From NCBI RefSeq assembly GCF_004378255.1, contig NZ_SNQG01000005.1, positions 248,001 to 312,000 of the forward strand: a DNA stretch of 64,000 nt. Direction: 5' to 3'. The notes under the pieces were generated by a model. It was not told where the DNA came from. It saw nothing but the letters and a program-made list of their open reading frames with translations, and ran no database searches. How positions within the stretch are numbered: the first letter of the stretch is position 1; each line of letters begins with the position of its first letter. Origin of the DNA: Mucilaginibacter phyllosphaerae. GTDB taxonomy: Bacteria; Bacteroidota; Bacteroidia; Sphingobacteriales; Sphingobacteriaceae. The position numbers were made by a program, and so were the translations under genes. Positions 9,800-18,600 of the stretch are shown one piece after another.

Positions 9800-9823
9800 T
9801 TAAGGGTACAAAAATACCCTTAA
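9800..9823. promoter_or_regulatory. Inverted repeat overlapping the promoter between two esterase genes
   Basis: TTAAGGGTA and TACCCTTAA flank a 6-base A-rich spacer. On the minus strand the spacer plus the first arm contains TATTTTTG (plus 9809-9816), an exact TAnnTTTG -7 box for the minus-strand esterase. The dyad therefore straddles the core promoter as an operator would. It may also regulate the plus-strand cluster; that is inference. Confidence 0.5.
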
Positions 9824-9913
9824 ACTTTTAAAGATTGCTTAAAACATAATTATTTGGCACGTTGTTGACATTTACACACAATCCTGCTATATTACCCTCT
9901 TAAACGTTATATT

Positions 9914-10621
9914 TTGACTGAACAATATCACCGCTGGCATTCTCATAACCTGAACCTTGATCTTGAAATGCTGGTTTTTGGCGACAGGGGCTTCCCGGTA
10001 ATACTTTTCCCTACTACCAAAGGCCGCTATCATCAAAATAAAGATTTTGGCTTGATAGATAGTGTAAAGTGGTTTGTAGACGAGGGACTGGTGAAAATTT
10101 ACTGCCCGGATACCATCGACGACCGCAGCTGGTATGACAAAGGCATCCACCCTGCCGACCGTGCCCGCAACTACGCCTGGTACGATAAAATGCTGGTAGA
10201 AGAACTTGCCCCCTGGGCCATGCACGAAACCGCTGTGGGCAAAGTAGCTGTTGCAGGTTGTAGCTTTGGCGGCTATCACGCGGCAAATTTCGCCTTTAAA
10301 CACCCCGAAATGGTAGCGCATTTATTCACTATGGGCGGCGCTTTTGATATTACCATGTTTACAGATGGTTACTACGATGATAACATATTTTATAACAACC
10401 CGGTAGATTTTCTGCCCGGCAGCAACAAGCCCGAACTTTGGCAGATGAACATTGTACTGGGTACATCAGAGCATGATATGTGTAAGGATTATAATATCCG
10501 CATGGCTAACATCCTGAAAGAAAAAAACATAAACCACTGGCTGGATATTCGCCCGTTTGCCGATCATGATTGGCCAATTTGGAAAGAAATGTTTCCGCAT
10601 TATTTAAGCACGATTAAGTAG
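9914..10621 (+). CDS. Putative esterase at the head of the peptide-ligase cluster
   Basis: A 235-residue alpha/beta hydrolase of the putative esterase family. The nucleophile elbow is VAGCSFGGYHAANFAF (residues 113-128), and the likely catalytic His is in FADHDWPIW near residue 218. The start is TTG at 9914; no ATG gives the conserved N-terminus (WHSHNLNLDLEMLVFG), so TTG is preferred. It is followed on the same strand by an ATP-grasp ligase, a GCS2-type ligase, an amidotransferase and a permuted ATP-grasp-like protein. In such a cluster a hydrolase could release or trim the product. Confidence 0.8.
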   Translation: MTEQYHRWHSHNLNLDLEMLVFGDRGFPVILFPTTKGRYHQNKDFGLIDSVKWFVDEGLVKIYCPDTIDDRSWYDKGIHPADRARNYAWYDKMLVEELAPWAMHETAVGKVAVAGCSFGGYHAANFAFKHPEMVAHLFTMGGAFDITMFTDGYYDDNIFYNNPVDFLPGSNKPELWQMNIVLGTSEHDMCKDYNIRMANILKEKNINHWLDIRPFADHDWPIWKEMFPHYLSTIK

Positions 10622-10737
10622 ACATGAGATTTGAGATAAGAGATCTGAGATAGGGTCTTACAGTTTATGGATTAGGATTTACAATTTTCCTTTTTAGAAT
10701 TTAGAAATTAGCGTTTAGAATTTAAAAACATACTACC

Positions 10738-11808
10738 ATGAAAAAAATAGGCATCTTATTCGGGCAGGAAAATTCTTTCCCCCAGGCATTTGTAGACAGG
10801 ATAAACGAAAAGGCCGAAAAGGGAATTTCTGCTGAATTTGTACGCATTGATAAAATGATGCAGGGCGAGCCTTTAGGTTACTCCGTAATTGTAGACCGTA
10901 TCTCTCAGGATGTACCATTTTACCGGGCATCCTTAAAAAATGCTGCTATCACCGGCACAGCGGTTATCAACAATCCATTCTGGTGGAGCGCTGATGAAAA
11001 ATTCTTCAACAATGCTTTAGCTGTTAAATTGGGGGTACCTGTACCTAAAACCGTTTTGCTGCCTTCAAAAGACCATCCGGATAGCACAACCGACCGCTCT
11101 TTCCGCAACCTGGCCTTCCCATTAGATTGGGACGGGATATTTGATTATGTTGGTTTCCCGGCATACATGAAACCGTTTGACGGCGGCGGCTGGCGCGATG
11201 TTTACAAAATTGCAGACAAGGAAGACCTTTGGGCAAAATTTGCCGAAACCAAGCAACTGGTAATGCTGCTGCAGGAAGAGATCATTTTTGATGATTATTT
11301 TCGCTGTTACTGCATTGGCGGCAAGCACGTGCGCATTATGCAGTATGAGCCGCGCAACCCGCATCACCTGCGTTATGAGCACGGCAAAGCCCCGGCATCT
11401 AAAAAAATGTTGGATACCATCACCAAATATGTGCTGCAATTAAACCAGTATTTAGGTTACGATTTTAACACCGTAGAATTTGCCGTACGCGATGGCATAC
11501 CATACGCTATTGATTTTTGCAACCCCGCACCGGATGCCGAAGTAACCAGCGTTGGCCAGGATAACTTTGAATGGGTGGTAGAAACCGCTGCATCTTACGC
11601 CATAGAACGCGCCAAAGCCCAAAAAGACAACAAGGATAACCTTACCTGGGGCGAATACGTACGTACCGGAGTGGCAGGGAAACCGCTTGTTGCTGCAGCC
11701 AAAGCACCAAAAGCCGATACCAGCGTTGGCACGGTTGACCATGCTATAAGTGAAGAAGCGAAACCTAAAAAGAAAGTGCCAGCGCCTAAAAAGGTGGCGA
11801 AGAAATAA
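10738..11808 (+). CDS. ATP-grasp ligase, RimK/glutathione-synthetase-like
   Basis: A 356-residue ATP-grasp enzyme, expected to join a carboxylate to an amine through an acyl phosphate. The N-terminus IGILFGQENSFP is the pre-ATP-grasp fold. FPAYMKPFDGGGWRDVY near residue 138 is the ATP-binding lysine and glycine-rich loop, LLQEEIIFDDYFRCY carries the adenine-contacting QE pair, and GIPYAIDFCNP near residue 257 supplies the Mg-binding D and N. A lysine/alanine/proline-rich tail (about residues 318-356) is unusual and may be disordered. It lies between an esterase and a YbdK-like ligase. Confidence 0.85.
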   Translation: MKKIGILFGQENSFPQAFVDRINEKAEKGISAEFVRIDKMMQGEPLGYSVIVDRISQDVPFYRASLKNAAITGTAVINNPFWWSADEKFFNNALAVKLGVPVPKTVLLPSKDHPDSTTDRSFRNLAFPLDWDGIFDYVGFPAYMKPFDGGGWRDVYKIADKEDLWAKFAETKQLVMLLQEEIIFDDYFRCYCIGGKHVRIMQYEPRNPHHLRYEHGKAPASKKMLDTITKYVLQLNQYLGYDFNTVEFAVRDGIPYAIDFCNPAPDAEVTSVGQDNFEWVVETAASYAIERAKAQKDNKDNLTWGEYVRTGVAGKPLVAAAKAPKADTSVGTVDHAISEEAKPKKKVPAPKKVAKK

Positions 11809-11815
11809 AATTATA

Positions 11816-11928
11816 GTGTTGTCATTTCGAACGAGGTACGAGGAGAAATCTTTTACACCATGCAATAGCATTGCAAAGTTCGCTAAAATCGCTTGTATAA
11901 GATTTCTCTCTATCGTTCGAAATGACAC
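11816..11928. repeat. Composite cruciform repeat (GTCATTTCGAAC family)
   Basis: A 14-base outer arm GTCATTTCGAACGA (11821-11834) pairs with 11913-11926. An inner arm GAGAAATCTT (11843-11852) pairs with 11899-11908. A third small palindrome (TGCAAT-AGC-ATTGCA) sits at 11861-11875. This sequence type is a common dispersed intergenic repeat in Sphingobacteria. It separates the ATP-grasp and GCS2-type genes. Confidence 0.8.
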
Positions 11929-11958
11929 TTACATGAAACCAATAACCCCTAACCGATC

Positions 11959-13056
11959 ATGAACGAGTTTACCTTAGGTGTTGAAGAAGAATTTATGGTG
12001 ATTGACCCCGTAACCCGGGAACTGCAATCGCATGACCAAAGAATTGTGGATAGTGCGCAAAAAATCCATGAGGATCAGGTAAAAGCCGAAATGCACCAGG
12101 CTGTTGTAGAGGTGGGCACCCACATTTGCCGCAATACCGAAGAGGCGCGTAAAGAGGTAGGTAAGCTGCGTACAACCGTAGCCCAGCTTGCGGGTGATAT
12201 TGGCCTGCGCATTGGCGCTGCCGGCACCCATCCCTTCTCGCATTGGCAGCATCAACTGATAACAGATCATCCCCGGTATTTCGAGATCGTAGACGAGTTA
12301 CAGGAAGCGGCACGCTCCAACCTTATCTTCGGGTTGCATGTACATGTGGGCATCCAGTCGCGGGATATGGCCATACACATTGCCAACCAGGCACGTTATT
12401 TTTTGCCGCACGTTTATGCATTATCAACCAATTCCCCTTTTTGGGAAGGCCGGAACACGGGCTATAAATCATTCCGCACCAAGGTGTTTGACAAATTTCC
12501 GCGTACGGGCATCCCCGATTATTTTGACAGCATTGAAGATTACGACAGGTATATTAAACTGCTGGTAAAAACCAATTGTATAGATAATGCCAAAAAAATC
12601 TGGTGGGACCTGCGCGTTCACCCTTTCTTTGAAACCATTGAATTCCGCGTTTGCGATTGCCCGATGCTGATAGATGAAACCATGACTTTTGTGGCGCTGT
12701 TTCAGTGTATCTGCGCCAAGCTATACAAGTTGCGCCAAAGCAACATGAAATTCATTACTTATAACCGTGCTTTGATCAATGAAAACAAATGGCGCGCCGC
12801 ACGTTATGGCATTGATGGCAAAATGATAGATTTTGGCAAGGAACTTGAAGTGAACACGCGTGCGCTAATACTGGAACTTTTAGATTTTATTGATGACGTA
12901 GTAGACGACCTGGGTTGCCGAGACGATTTGCAATATGTACACAAAATATTAGAAAACGGCACCGGAGCCGACAGGCAGCTGGCCATTTACCAGCAAAGTA
13001 ATAACTTTGTAGACGTGGTGGACTACATTACATCGCAAACTTTAAAGGGGATATAA
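11959..13056 (+). CDS. Carboxylate-amine ligase, YbdK/GCS2 family
   Basis: A 365-residue glutamate-cysteine-ligase-2 family enzyme. The N-terminal LGVEEEFMVIDP motif (residues 6-17), the FGLHVHVGI motif near 125-133 and WWDLRVHPFFETIEFRVCD near 214-232 are the conserved ATP/Mg and substrate sites of the YbdK/COG2170 group. Members join gamma-glutamyl or similar carboxylates to amines; the E. coli homologue has weak glutamate-cysteine ligase activity. Here it sits with two ATP-grasp-type proteins and an amidotransferase, pointing to a multi-step small peptide or amide product. Confidence 0.93.
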   Translation: MNEFTLGVEEEFMVIDPVTRELQSHDQRIVDSAQKIHEDQVKAEMHQAVVEVGTHICRNTEEARKEVGKLRTTVAQLAGDIGLRIGAAGTHPFSHWQHQLITDHPRYFEIVDELQEAARSNLIFGLHVHVGIQSRDMAIHIANQARYFLPHVYALSTNSPFWEGRNTGYKSFRTKVFDKFPRTGIPDYFDSIEDYDRYIKLLVKTNCIDNAKKIWWDLRVHPFFETIEFRVCDCPMLIDETMTFVALFQCICAKLYKLRQSNMKFITYNRALINENKWRAARYGIDGKMIDFGKELEVNTRALILELLDFIDDVVDDLGCRDDLQYVHKILENGTGADRQLAIYQQSNNFVDVVDYITSQTLKGI

Positions 13057-13100
13057 AAGCCCCACCCAAACCCTCCCCTAAGGAGAGGGCTTATTGAAAG
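13055..13100. repeat. GC-rich palindromic intergenic repeat
   Basis: CCCTCCCCTAAGGAGAGGG (13071-13089) is an imperfect palindrome preceded by a pyrimidine-rich run. The same type of C-run/G-run element recurs at 42166, 53071, 53148 and 63522, so it is a dispersed family. Confidence 0.6.
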
Positions 13101-13163
13101 GTGTTAGGCAACAAAATATAAAAGTAAATTCTCCACCCTACCGGTAGAGATTAGATAGATTAA

Positions 13164-14009
13164 ATGAATACAGATAAACCGGAAGTGAGAGTAGCCATAT
13201 TAGACCTTTACGAAGGTGTGGCTAACGAAGGGATGCGGGGTTTCCGGGAGATACTGGGCCGTTACAAGGTACAGCACAACCTTGATCTGACCTATCAGAT
13301 TTTTGATGTGCGCCTGAAAGGGCAGGTACCCGATACCTCCTTTGATGTGTACATCTCCAGCGGCGGGCCGGGCAGCCCGCTGGATAGTGAAGGTACCGAG
13401 TGGGAAAAGAAATACTTTCGCCTGATAGATAAACTGGAAGCACATAACAAACAGGCAGGCACTATCAAAAAGCATGTTTTTTTTGTATGCCATTCGTTCC
13501 AGCTGATGTGCCGTAAATATAGATTAGGGGATATTAACCTGAGGCGTTCGGCGTCATTTGGCATATTGCCGGTGCACATGACCGGTGCGGGGAATAACGA
13601 GCCTGTTTTTAACGGCCTTGCCAACCCTTTTTACACAGTAGATTCGCGCAGCTGGCAGGTAGTAAACCCGGATATGAGCAGATTTAAGGAACTGGGCATG
13701 GAAATACTGGCATTGGAAAAAGAACGACCATATGTAGATTTGCCGCGGGCTATAATGGCCATCCGTTTTAACGACTATTTTTTCGCCACACAGTTCCATC
13801 CCGAGGCTGATGCACACGGCATGAGTGTAATGCTGCAGCGCGAGGATAAAAAAGAAGATGTGATACGTGAGCATGGCGAAGGCAAATACCGCGAGATGCT
13901 GGAGCGTTTAGAAGACCCGGATAAAATTATACTTACCCAAAATACCATTATCCCTAATTTTCTGGATGAAGCGATATTGAGTTACCAGAGGGTAGATATT
14001 GGAGAATAG
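13164..14009 (+). CDS. Class I glutamine amidotransferase-like protein
   Basis: A 281-residue protein with a triad glutamine amidotransferase domain. SSGGPGSPLD (residues 65-74) forms the oxyanion loop, Cys109 in FFVCHSFQ is the nucleophile, and His212 and Glu214 in QFHPEAD complete the triad. The usual G-x-C-x-G-x-Q elbow is altered to V-C-H-S-F-Q, which may change substrate use. The C-terminal 60 residues are highly charged and lie outside the family core. A free-standing amidotransferase next to ligases could supply ammonia or remove a gamma-glutamyl group; which one cannot be told from sequence. Confidence 0.85.
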   Translation: MNTDKPEVRVAILDLYEGVANEGMRGFREILGRYKVQHNLDLTYQIFDVRLKGQVPDTSFDVYISSGGPGSPLDSEGTEWEKKYFRLIDKLEAHNKQAGTIKKHVFFVCHSFQLMCRKYRLGDINLRRSASFGILPVHMTGAGNNEPVFNGLANPFYTVDSRSWQVVNPDMSRFKELGMEILALEKERPYVDLPRAIMAIRFNDYFFATQFHPEADAHGMSVMLQREDKKEDVIREHGEGKYREMLERLEDPDKIILTQNTIIPNFLDEAILSYQRVDIGE

Positions 14010-14014
14010 CTAAT

Positions 14015-14090
14015 GCTCTCGCGGGTTTAGCGTAGCGTAACCCACGAGAGCACAAGGTAAGCTTTCGGCTTACGGCAGCTGAAAGCTGCA
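14015..14090. repeat. Three tandem hairpins between amidotransferase and last ligase gene
   Basis: GCTCTCGCGGGTT with its complement (14015-14051), TAAGC-TTTCG-GCTTA (14058-14072) and GCAGCT-GAA-AGCTGC (14076-14090) follow one another. They lie within a same-strand gene run, so they could attenuate or protect the transcript, or simply be repeat debris. Confidence 0.55.
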
Positions 14091-14148
14091 GCCATGCTTT
14101 ACCACAAGCCACAGGCTCGCGGCACCAAAACAAATTAATAAGATCAAT

Positions 14149-15345
14149 ATGAACCCATCAGCCAGAAAAACATTCAACCAAAACTTCACAGAAGAGAAGT
14201 ATGCTGATTTTTTGGTAGACCTGAATACCGGCCTTAAAAAACCGATAGAGTTTCGCATTGCCGAAACACCGGTATTTTTAACTGATGATTTTAGGGATAA
14301 GTTATTACAAGCCGGAGAGGAAATAATAGCTGCCATTCTTAAACCCGATTTTAAGGAAATAAGCGAACGCGCCATTCCTGATAAATGGCGGGTAGCTAAC
14401 GAGAACGATCATGCGCATTTTATTGCTTTGGATTTTGGGGTTTGTAAAGATGATGCCGGTAACCCTGTTCCTAAGCTGATAGAAATGCAGGGGTTCCCCT
14501 CGCTGTATGGTTTCCAGGCACATTTGGCAGAAAATTACAGGCATGCTTATAATATTCCCGGTAACCAAACCATATTTTTTAATGGCTTAAGCAAAAGCGG
14601 CTATTTAGATTTACTTCGTAAAACCATTATAGGCCCCTACCAGCCCGATGAGGTGGTGCTGATGGATGTAGACGCCCCCAATCAAAAAACTGCGGTAGAC
14701 TTTTACATCACCGAAGGCTACATTGGCACACCTGTAGTTTCCCTGGCAGATCTGATACAGGAGGGCGATCAGCTTTTTTACAAAACGGCCGTTGGCGAAA
14801 AGAAACGCATCCGCCGAATTTATAACCGGCTAATATTTGATGAAATAGATAACGACCCCGAGATATTTAACAAAGTAGCAGACATTCGTAAACCGCTGGA
14901 TGTGGAATGGATAGCGCATCCAAACTGGTTTTACCGTATCAGTAAGTTTACTATGCCTTTTTTACAGGGCGATTATATCCCAAAAACACAATTTTTGCAT
15001 GAGGTAAAAAACATTCCGGAAGACCTGCAGAATTATGTTTTAAAACCCCTGTTCAGTTTTGCAGGGCAGGGTGTTATCATCGATATTATGGATGGTGATA
15101 TCGAACAGATTCAGGATCCGGAGAACTGGATCCTGCAGGAAAAAGTGACCTACCAGCCTGTTTTAGAGTCGCCCGATGGTGGGGTTAAAATAGAGATCCG
15201 CCTGCTGTACCTTTGGCCCGATGGTGATGCCGGGCCCACACTTGCCGTAAACCTGGCCAGGCTTAGTCGCGGTAAAATGATAGGCGTTAGATATAATAAA
15301 GATTTTGACTGGGTTGGCGGCACCGTAGCTTTTATGCACAAATAA
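14149..15345 (+). CDS. Circularly permuted ATP-grasp-like protein
   Basis: A 398-residue protein that I would not assign by name. KLIEMQGFPSLYGFQ near residue 104 resembles the Mg-binding E-x-N-x-x-PGL segment, VLKPLFSFAGQGV near residue 297 resembles the ATP-binding Lys and glycine loop, and WILQEKV near 326 resembles the adenine contact. The Mg site comes before the nucleotide loop, which is the order in circularly permuted ATP-grasp enzymes such as the glutathionylspermidine-synthase type. It is last in the ligase run. An amide ligase acting on the product of the upstream enzymes is the best inference. Confidence 0.65.
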   Translation: MNPSARKTFNQNFTEEKYADFLVDLNTGLKKPIEFRIAETPVFLTDDFRDKLLQAGEEIIAAILKPDFKEISERAIPDKWRVANENDHAHFIALDFGVCKDDAGNPVPKLIEMQGFPSLYGFQAHLAENYRHAYNIPGNQTIFFNGLSKSGYLDLLRKTIIGPYQPDEVVLMDVDAPNQKTAVDFYITEGYIGTPVVSLADLIQEGDQLFYKTAVGEKKRIRRIYNRLIFDEIDNDPEIFNKVADIRKPLDVEWIAHPNWFYRISKFTMPFLQGDYIPKTQFLHEVKNIPEDLQNYVLKPLFSFAGQGVIIDIMDGDIEQIQDPENWILQEKVTYQPVLESPDGGVKIEIRLLYLWPDGDAGPTLAVNLARLSRGKMIGVRYNKDFDWVGGTVAFMHK

Positions 15346-15388
15346 ACCTTATACTTTTTTAACAGTCTGTACGTATATAATAAAGTAT

Positions 15389-15396
15389 TAATTTTG
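15389..15396 (+). promoter_or_regulatory. -7 promoter box (TAATTTTG) directly ahead of a start codon
   Basis: TAATTTTG matches TAnnTTTG. TCTG (15366-15369), one mismatch from TTTG, stands 19 bases upstream. The predicted transcription start falls at or within a base of the ATG at 15401, so the message may have no leader. Confidence 0.5.
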
Positions 15397-15400
15397 TGAC

Positions 15401-15562
15401 ATGAGCATGCAGGCAGTTATTATTATGGTATTGTTTATTGCAGCAGTTTTTTACGTAGGCCGTTTATTGTATAAAAGCCTGTTCGCAAAAAAAGGCTGCC
15501 GCAGCAATTGCAAATGTGGTGTAGATTTTTCTAATATCGATACCGGAAAGCAACCCGGATAG
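15401..15562 (+). CDS. FeoB-associated Cys-rich membrane protein-like mini protein (53 aa)
   Basis: A 53-residue protein: one N-terminal transmembrane helix (VIIMVLFIAAVFYVG), a basic stop-transfer segment (RLLYKSLFAKK), then a short tail with three Cys (GCRSNCKCG). This layout matches the FeoB-associated Cys-rich membrane proteins of Bacteroidota, which usually sit with ferrous iron transporter genes. No feoB is present in this window, so it is a stand-alone copy. The ATG is chosen because the helix begins immediately after it. Confidence 0.7.
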   Translation: MSMQAVIIMVLFIAAVFYVGRLLYKSLFAKKGCRSNCKCGVDFSNIDTGKQPG

Positions 15563-15616
15563 TTTGTGCTGTATTAAACCGTACCTTTATCATTCACATT
15601 ATAGATATTCCTTTTC

Positions 15617-18600
15617 ATGTCTTCTAATAAGCAGATATTTCAGGCTGATAACCCCGGCAGGTGGACCCGTTTTAAATGGTTAAGCCGCATCATTATTATT
15701 ATATTGGTTGTTGGCGCTGTGGCTGCGGTAATTACCGTTACCTCAACTGAATATCCTACGCTACCTATCCTTGATCCGGTTCCGCAACGCATCGGTAAGG
15801 AGGAAATGGAAGCCCTCAAAAAATCAAAAAAATACAAGGACTTTAAAATAGAAAAAGCCGAAATAGCCGTACTGGCAAAAGCACGCCGTTTACATCAGCT
15901 TAAGCATCCCAACAATGCCAACCGTATAAATGCTGCTTTTTATAAAGCCTGGGAAGCGCAGGCCTATACCTCCCTTGCAGAAAATATGCCCCGTTTAGAT
16001 ATGGTGGTGTCTGAAGGCTTTTCGTTTTCGCGTAACGCAGATACACTCAAAGCTACCATAGATACGGGCCTGATCAATCTTAACAAAAGATATAAAAAGC
16101 AGGTGCTTCTTACCTTATCTAATTACGTTAACATCGATAATAAATCGGGCGAATATGATACTAAAGATGTTGAACGGATCTTTAAAAATAAAAAGCTGCG
16201 TGTAGCTTTTATCAACAGCATGGCCGATAGGCTGCAGCATTATAACTTTAATGGAATAAATGTTGACCTGGAAGATATTAAAGACCGAAACAGCAAAGAG
16301 TACATCGCTTTTCAGAATGACCTGTACAGTATTTTTAAAGCCAAAGGGCTGTTAGTTACCCAAAACATATTACCGAATGATGATGAGTACGACCTGAAGC
16401 GCTTACAAAAAATAAACGACTTTTTGTTTGTAACGGCTATTGACGAGCATACCGAGGGCACCAACGCCGGCGATGTGTCCCACCAGCATTGGGTAGAAGA
16501 GATTTTAGACCAGGTGTGTTCTGTTATCCCAAGCGAAAAGGTTATTTTAACCTTTGCAGGCGGTGGTTTCGACTGGCCCGAAGGTAGTATAGGGCAGGCC
16601 ATAGGTTATCAGCAGGCTATTAGTACTGCACAGCAAAAAAAGCAAAAAATAATTTACGATCCGCTATCCGCCAACCTCCATTATACTTATCTGGGTAACG
16701 ATGGTGTAGACCATACCGTTTATTTTACCGATGCCGCCACCAATTTTAATGTTATCCGCATGGCAGACGACTGGGCCACAGGCGGTGTTGCTTTATGGCG
16801 CTTAGGTGCCGAAGATCCTCGCTTATGGAGTTTCTTCCAAAAAAACCTTTCGATAGATTCTCTTAAAAAAACAGGGATAGATGTTAAACGGCTAACCACG
16901 GTTGGCCTAAGCAACAACATAAGCTATGCCGGCGACGGGGAGGTACTGGATCTGATAACCGTGCCCAACAAAGGCGAAATTAAGGTAAGCCTTGATACCA
17001 CAAACTACACCATAACTAACCAGGATTATATAACCATTCCTACCAAATACGTTATTCGCAAGTATGGTTATAAGCGGGGTAAAGTTGTTTTAACTTTTGA
17101 TGATGGCCCCGACCCTGATTTTACGCCACGGATACTGGATATCTTAAAAAAAGAAAAAGTACCGGCATCCTTTTTTGTAGTTGGGTCGATGGTAGAAAAA
17201 AACATACCGCTGCTTAAACGTATTTATGATGAGGGGTACGAAATTGGTAACCATACCTACCTGCATCCGGATATTTCAACTATCAGCATAGAACGTGTAA
17301 ACCTGGAACTAAACGCTACCCGTAAACTGATAGAATCGGTAACGGGGCGCAGTACTATCTTATTCCGCCCTCCGTTTAACGCCGATGCCGAGCCGCAAAC
17401 CCTGGCAGAAGTGATCCCCGTGGCAGAAAGCCGCAGGCAAAGCTACATTACCATAGGCGAATCTATAGACCCGTGGGACTGGCAGCCCGGTGTAACCGCC
17501 GATAGCATCATTGCGCGTACCATTCGCCAAAAAGATAACGGCAGTATGATATTGCTGCACGATGCCGGGGGCGATACCCGCGAAGAAACCGTAAAGGCAC
17601 TGCCGGCCATCATCCATTATTTTAAAAAGAATGGTTACGAGTTTACCACCATTGCCGATATTTTGGGTAAAAGTAAAGACGACCTGATGCCGATGCCAAC
17701 CAGCGACGATAAAACCTTTTGGGGCCGTTTTTATGATGTTGTTGTGGTAGGCTTTTTTATAGGCAACCGGTTTTTATTTTACTTATTTCTGTCGGCCATA
17801 TTTTTGGCTATGGGCCGCATTATACTCATAGGTATATTGGCTACAAAACAGTTTAACAATAACAAAAAAATAGATGCCGCGCCGCACCCCCAGCCGCCAA
17901 TAAGTATTATTGTACCGGCCTACAACGAAGAAATTACGGCTATTAAAACTATCCAAAGCCTGCTAAAAACCGAGTATCCTAACTTCAACATCATTTTTGT
18001 GGATGATGGGTCGAAGGATAAAACATACCAGGTAGTGGCCGAAGCTTATGGCAGCCACCCGTTGGTAAAAGTGCTTACCAAGCCAAACGGAGGCAAAGCA
18101 TCGGCGTTAAACTTTGGTATTACCCATGCCGAACATGATTTTGTAGTTTGCATTGATGCCGATACCCAGCTAAAAACAGATGCCATATACCACCTGATGG
18201 CCTATTTTACCGATAAGGAAATTGGCGCGGTGGCAGGCACCGTTAAAGTGGGAAACGAAACGAATATCATTACCAAATGGCAATCTATCGAGTACATTAC
18301 TGCCCAAAACATGGATCGCCGCGCGTTTGATATCATCAACAGCATTACGGTAGTACCCGGCGCTATCGGGGCATTCCGCAAAGCGGCTATTTTCCAGGCA
18401 GGCGGCTTTACTTATGATACCCTGGCCGAGGATTGCGACCTGACCATGCGTATCCTGAAACAAGGCTACGTTATAAAAAACTGTGCCGAGGCAATTGCCT
18501 TTACCGAAGCCCCCGAAAGCCTTAACGCCCTGCTTAAGCAGCGTTTCCGCTGGAGTTTTGGGGTGATCCAAAGCTTTTGGAAAAACCGGGATGCGCTGTT

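Noticed and set aside
10014-10286. Open frames antisense to the ligase-cluster esterase
   Set aside because: They mirror the codon use of the plus-strand esterase gene, which has a clear nucleophile elbow.
11816-11928. The cruciform at 11816 as a transcription terminator only
   Set aside because: It has no T-run on either side, and its sequence belongs to a dispersed repeat family, so repeat is the safer label.
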